From Allobosea psychrotolerans (GTDB lineage: Bacteria; Pseudomonadota; Alphaproteobacteria; Rhizobiales; Beijerinckiaceae), in the NCBI RefSeq assembly GCF_002917105.1, contig NZ_PQFZ01000012.1, forward strand, positions 1 to 64,000: 64,000 nucleotides of DNA, read 5' to 3'. Of this stretch, positions 60,529-64,000 are shown one piece after another (position 1 is the first letter of the stretch; the number at the start of each line of letters is the position of its first letter). A program made the translations under genes and the position numbers. The notes beneath the pieces are model-generated. The model made no database searches. It worked only from the letters and a program-made list of their open reading frames with translations, and was not told the DNA's origin.

Positions 60529-61518
60529 TTGCGCGGTTCCGATCTCGAACTCGTTCAGGTCACCAAGCGCTATGGCGCGACGGTTGCGGTCGACGCGATC
60601 AATCTGCGCGTCAAGGCCGGCACCTATTGCTGCCTGCTCGGCCCGTCCGGCTGCGGCAAGTCCTCGACCTTGCGGATGATCGCCGGCCATGAGGCGGTGA
60701 GCGAGGGCGACATCATCCTGGGCCCGACCAATGTCACCGATCTGCCGCCGGCCAGGCGCGGCACGGCGATGATGTTCCAGAGCTATGCGCTGTTTCCGCA
60801 TCTCTCCTGCGTCGACAACGTCGCCTTCTCCCTAAAGATGCGTGGCGTCGCGAAGGCGCAGCGCCGGGCGGAGGCGATGCGCCTGCTCGAACTTGTCGCG
60901 ATGGAGCGCTATGCCGAGCGCCTGCCGGCGCAGCTTTCGGGCGGCCAGCAGCAGCGCGTCGCGCTCGCCCGCGCCCTGATCACCAAGCCGCAGATCCTGC
61001 TGCTCGACGAGCCGCTTTCGGCGCTCGATCCGTTCCTGCGCATCAAGATGCGTGCCGAACTGAAGAAGCTGCAGAAGGAGCTTGGCATCACCTTCATCCA
61101 CGTCACCCATGGCGAGGACGAGGCGATGGCGCTGGCCGATCTCATGGTGGTGATGAACCAGGGCCTGATCGAGCAGGCCGGCACGCCGCGCGAGGTCTTC
61201 AACGCGCCGGCGACCGCCTTCATCGCCCGCTTCATCGGCGGCCACAACATCGTCGCCGATGCCGGTGGCGCGATCGCGATCCGCACCGACAAGCTGCGCC
61301 TGACCAAGGCCGTGAATGGTGCAGCCCGTACCGCGGTGGTCAGCGATGTCGAATACCAGGGCTCCTATGTCCAGATCGGCCTGGCGGCGGATTTCGCCGC
61401 GGAGTTGACCGCCAATCTGAGCGAAGCCGCCTTCGACGCCGAGCCGTTCAACCCCGGCGATACCGTCGCCGTAAGCTGGAACGAGGCCGACATTCACCGG
61501 CTCGGCGCCGCCGCCTGA
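60529..61518 (+). CDS. ABC transporter ATP-binding protein, PotA type (module 3)
   Basis: A 329-residue ATPase. Walker A GPSGCGKSSTLR (near residue 38), MFQSYALFPHLS, signature LSGGQQQR, Walker B LLLDEPLSALDP and VTHGEDEAMAL; a TOBE-like tail follows residue 240. I chose TTG at 60529 because AGGAGG stands 5 bases before it and the sigma-54-like promoter would start transcription downstream of the alternative ATG at 60508 (seven residues longer). It is first in a spermidine/putrescine-type operon continuing past the window end. Confidence 0.92.
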   Translation: MRGSDLELVQVTKRYGATVAVDAINLRVKAGTYCCLLGPSGCGKSSTLRMIAGHEAVSEGDIILGPTNVTDLPPARRGTAMMFQSYALFPHLSCVDNVAFSLKMRGVAKAQRRAEAMRLLELVAMERYAERLPAQLSGGQQQRVALARALITKPQILLLDEPLSALDPFLRIKMRAELKKLQKELGITFIHVTHGEDEAMALADLMVVMNQGLIEQAGTPREVFNAPATAFIARFIGGHNIVADAGGAIAIRTDKLRLTKAVNGAARTAVVSDVEYQGSYVQIGLAADFAAELTANLSEAAFDAEPFNPGDTVAVSWNEADIHRLGAAA

Positions 61519-61559
61519 CAACGAGACCGGCGAGCAAGATCGATGAGGAGGAGAGAGTG

Positions 61560-62852
61560 ATGGGTAGGACGACGAAGGATATGAAAGGCGTCTCGCGGCG
61601 CACGCTGCTGAAGGGCGCCGGCGCTGCTGCTGGCGTCGCCGCCGGTTCGGGCGCGATCACCGGCTTCCCCGCGGTCTGGTCGCAAGAGCCCAAGGTGCTG
61701 CGCTATCTCGGCACGGCCGTGAACCAGGCCGATGACATCACCAAGAAGGTCAAGGCCGATACCGGCATCACCATCGAATACATCTCGGCGACGACCGACG
61801 ACGTGACCAAGCGCGTCATCACCCAGCCTAACTCCTTCGACGTGCTCGACACCGAATATTTCAGCCTGAAGAAGCTCGTGCCGTCGGGCAACATCCTCGG
61901 CATGGACGCCCGCAAGATCAAGGAGTTCGACAACATCACGCCGGTCTTCACCAAGGGCCAGCTGCCCAATGGCAAGGTCATCGGCGACCAGGGCACCGCG
62001 CCCAAGAAGGTGATGTTCGTCGAGGGCGCGAACTCGACCAAGTTCGCCTCTGGCGTGACGCAATGGGTGACGCTGATCCCGACCGTCTACAACGCCGACA
62101 CGCTCGGCATCCGTCCCGACCTGATCAAGCGCCCGATCGAGAGCTGGAAGGAGCTCCTGAACCCGGAATTCAAGGGCAAGGCCTCGATCCTCAACATCCC
62201 CTCGATCGGCATCATGGATGCGGCGATGGTGGTCGAGGCGGCCGGCCTCTACAAATATCCCGACAAGGGCAACATGACCCGCGCCGAGATCGACCTGACC
62301 ATGAAGGTCCTGACCGAAGCGAAGAAGAGCGGCCAGTTCCGCGCCTTCTGGAAGGACTTCAACGAGAGCGTCAACCTGATGGCCTCGGGCGAGACGGTGA
62401 TCCAGTCGATGTGGTCGCCGGCCGTCACGGCGGTGCGCACCAAGGGCATCGCCTGCACCTTCCAGCCGCTGAAGGAGGGCTATCGCTCCTGGGCCTCGGG
62501 CTTCTGCCTGTCGAAATCGGTCACGGGCCGCAAGGCCGAGCTCGCCTATGAGTTCGTCAACTGGTTCCTCTCCGGCTGGGCCGGCGCCTATCTCAACCGG
62601 CAGGGCTATTATTCCGCCGTCCTCTCCACCGCCAAGGCCAATATGGAGCCCTATGAATGGGCCTATTGGATGGAGGGCAAGCCGGCAGAGAAGGACATCA
62701 AGGCGCCCGACGGCTCGCTGTTGGAGAAGGCCGGCGCCACGCGCGATGGCGGCTCCTATGACGACCGCATGGGCAATGTCGCCTGCTGGAACGCAGTGAT
62801 GGACGAGAACGACTACATGGTCCGCAAGTGGAACGAGTTCATCGCGGCGTGA
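61560..62852 (+). CDS. ABC substrate-binding protein, PotD-like (module 3)
   Basis: A 430-residue binding protein, longer than the two PotD-like proteins upstream. The leader GVSRRTLLKGAGAAAGVAAG is a clear Tat signal. PKVLRYLGTAVNQ starts the mature fold, and WVTLIPTVYNADTLG, WKELLNPEFKGKA and the C-terminal WNEFIAA follow. A strong GAGGAGGAGAG ribosome site precedes the ATG at 61560 (a GTG lies at 61557). The ligand is unknown. It lies 41 bases after the ATPase stop. Confidence 0.93.
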   Translation: MGRTTKDMKGVSRRTLLKGAGAAAGVAAGSGAITGFPAVWSQEPKVLRYLGTAVNQADDITKKVKADTGITIEYISATTDDVTKRVITQPNSFDVLDTEYFSLKKLVPSGNILGMDARKIKEFDNITPVFTKGQLPNGKVIGDQGTAPKKVMFVEGANSTKFASGVTQWVTLIPTVYNADTLGIRPDLIKRPIESWKELLNPEFKGKASILNIPSIGIMDAAMVVEAAGLYKYPDKGNMTRAEIDLTMKVLTEAKKSGQFRAFWKDFNESVNLMASGETVIQSMWSPAVTAVRTKGIACTFQPLKEGYRSWASGFCLSKSVTGRKAELAYEFVNWFLSGWAGAYLNRQGYYSAVLSTAKANMEPYEWAYWMEGKPAEKDIKAPDGSLLEKAGATRDGGSYDDRMGNVACWNAVMDENDYMVRKWNEFIAA

Positions 62853-62900
62853 TGTGAACGCTGCTGCGCCCCGCATCTGGCGGGGCGCTCTCTTCCTCAA

Positions 62901-63015
62901 CCCTCATCCTGAGGAGCAGGCGTAGCCTGCGTCTCGAAGGATGCTCCAGAGGGCGTTGCCACCGCAAACTGGAACATCCTTCGAGACGCCGCTGCGCGGC
63001 TCCTCAGGATGAGGG
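62901..63015. repeat. Palindromic repeat, family B, between binding-protein and permease genes
   Basis: Outer arms CCCTCATCCTGAGGAGC and its reverse complement, inner arms GCGTCTCGAAGGATG and CATCCTTCGAGACGC. It fills most of the 192-base gap between the binding-protein stop and the permease start, the third such placement in the window. Confidence 0.87.
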
Positions 63016-63044
63016 CTCGTAAAGCCAGGACGAAACGGACCGAA

Positions 63045-63932
63045 ATGCCAGCGACGAAAACCGCCTACGCGCCGCCGGCCTGGCTTCAGGCCTTGCCCTT
63101 CGCCGGCGTCTTCGCGCTGTTCTTCGTCATTCCCTTGCTCTTCGTCGTGATGGTCTCGTTCTGGGACTACAACGATTATTCGATCATCCCGGGCTTCACG
63201 ACGCGCTCCTATGTCGAGACCTTCGAGGGCTGCTACGATCAGCTGCCGGAACTCTGCACCATCCTGAAGACCTACCTCTCGACGGTGAAGTTCTGCCTGA
63301 TCGTCTGGGCGATCACGCTGGTGATCGGCTTCACCATCGCCTATTTTCTCGCCTTCCACGTCCAGTCCGTGACGATGCAGATGACGCTGGCGCTCGTCTG
63401 CACGATTCCCTTCTGGACCTCCAACGTCATCCGGATGATCTCCTGGGTGCCGCTGCTCGGCCGCAACGGGCTGGTCAACAGCGCGCTGATGAATGCGGGC
63501 CTGATCAATCAGCCGATCGAGTGGCTCCTGTTCTCGCAATTCTCGGTGGTGCTCGCCTTCGTGCACCTGTTCACCTTCTTCATGGTGATCCCGATCTTCA
63601 ATTCGATGGCGCGCATCGACAAGCGCCTGCTCGAGGCCGCCTATGACGCCGGCGCCAGCAGCTGGCAGACGCTCTGGAACGTGGTCATCCCGCTCGCCAA
63701 GCCCGGCATCGTCATCGGTTCGATCTTCGTCGTCACCATCGTGATGGGCGATTTCATCACCGTCGGCGTGATGGGCGGCCAGCAGATCGCCTCGGCCGGC
63801 AAGATCATCGAGACGCGATTGAATGCGCTGCAATTCCCGCCTGCGGCCGCCAATGCGGTGATCCTGCTGGCGATCACGCTCCTGATCATCACGGCGCTGA
63901 ACCGCTTCGTCGACATCCGCAAGGAGCTTTGA
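63045..63932 (+). CDS. ABC transporter permease, PotB type (module 3)
   Basis: A 295-residue inner-membrane permease. The first segment is FAGVFALFFVIPLLFVVMV; LLGRNGLVNSALMNAG near residue 140 is the PotB-type periplasmic motif; the EAA loop is LLEAAYDAGASSWQTLWNVVIPL. ATG at 63045 is chosen, as a longer frame would run into the repeat. A PotC-type partner is expected just beyond the window. Confidence 0.93.
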   Translation: MPATKTAYAPPAWLQALPFAGVFALFFVIPLLFVVMVSFWDYNDYSIIPGFTTRSYVETFEGCYDQLPELCTILKTYLSTVKFCLIVWAITLVIGFTIAYFLAFHVQSVTMQMTLALVCTIPFWTSNVIRMISWVPLLGRNGLVNSALMNAGLINQPIEWLLFSQFSVVLAFVHLFTFFMVIPIFNSMARIDKRLLEAAYDAGASSWQTLWNVVIPLAKPGIVIGSIFVVTIVMGDFITVGVMGGQQIASAGKIIETRLNALQFPPAAANAVILLAITLLIITALNRFVDIRKEL

Positions 63933-63971
63933 GCAGCATGCTTGCCAAGGGGAGCTGTTTGAATACCTCAG

Positions 63972-64000
63972 CCCTCATCCTGAGGAGCGCTCCGCAGGAG
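63972..64000. repeat. Family B repeat, cut by the window end
   Basis: CCCTCATCCTGAGGAGC at 63972 matches the left end of the 8386 and 62901 repeats. It begins 39 bases after the permease stop and is truncated by the window boundary. The short stretch before it (63933-63971) holds nothing else recognisable. Confidence 0.75.

Noticed and set aside
58852..60801. A 649-codon minus-strand open frame over the aldehyde dehydrogenase
   Set aside because: It is antisense to a well-supported enzyme and spans the promoter region of the next operon.
1..64000. tRNA, rRNA, riboswitch or prophage genes
   Set aside because: No cloverleaf, rRNA-like or phage structural sequence was recognised on either strand; a covariance-model scan would be needed to exclude small RNAs.

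Overview
The window is about 64 kb of GC-rich DNA, densely coding, with no gap over 300 bases between genes. No rRNA, tRNA, CRISPR array or insertion sequence was seen. Gene content (many ABC importers, LysR/GntR regulators, HyuA/HyuB pairs, Tat-exported binding proteins) and the scattered palindromic repeats suggest an alphaproteobacterium of the Hyphomicrobiales (Rhizobiales), perhaps Bosea-like. That placement is inference from style, not from a marker gene. The region reads as a chromosomal catabolic and transport island.

Layout. 1-2275: end of a Dpp/Opp-type permease, a MOSC protein and a DAO-type flavoprotein oxidase, all on +. 2439-7487 (-): LysR regulator, HyuA and HyuB. 7627-11088 (+): metallophosphoesterase, MarR regulator, MFS transporter and SDR; the MarR and MFS genes each carry a copy of the same operator-like palindrome. 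11220-17662: a LysR gene divergent from an alpha/beta-hydrolase-like protein (lacking its catalytic Ser and His) and an RND efflux pair.

17816-29163 (-) is one run of 11 genes: Dpp-type binding protein and two permeases, creatininase-family amidohydrolase, a complete spermidine/putrescine-type ABC importer, RraA-like protein, gamma-glutamyltransferase-like protein and D-2-hydroxyacid dehydrogenase. A GntR gene diverges from it. 30149-41615 (-) is a parallel set: LysR, carbon-nitrogen hydrolase, RraA-like protein, a second spermidine/putrescine-type importer, HyuA, HyuB and an L-malate/lactate-type dehydrogenase. The two sets share one logic: importer, amide or lactam hydrolases, an RraA-like lyase and a 2-hydroxyacid dehydrogenase (D-type in one, Ldh2-type in the other).

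41717-53008: a GntR/flavin reductase pair divergent from a + strand operon holding a full peptide-type ABC importer, two tandem amidohydrolases (the second without the usual HxH metal motif), a binding-protein domain without a signal peptide, and a small cupin. 53250-57680 (-): polar amino acid ABC importer, SDR and an enolase-superfamily enzyme. 57884-60321: LysR divergent from an aldehyde dehydrogenase. 60529-end (+): ATPase, Tat-exported binding protein and first permease of a third spermidine/putrescine-type importer, preceded by a sigma-54-like promoter; the window ends before its second permease.

Three families of long inverted repeats occur between genes. They fill most convergent gene junctions, and three times sit exactly between a binding-protein gene and the first permease gene of its operon.
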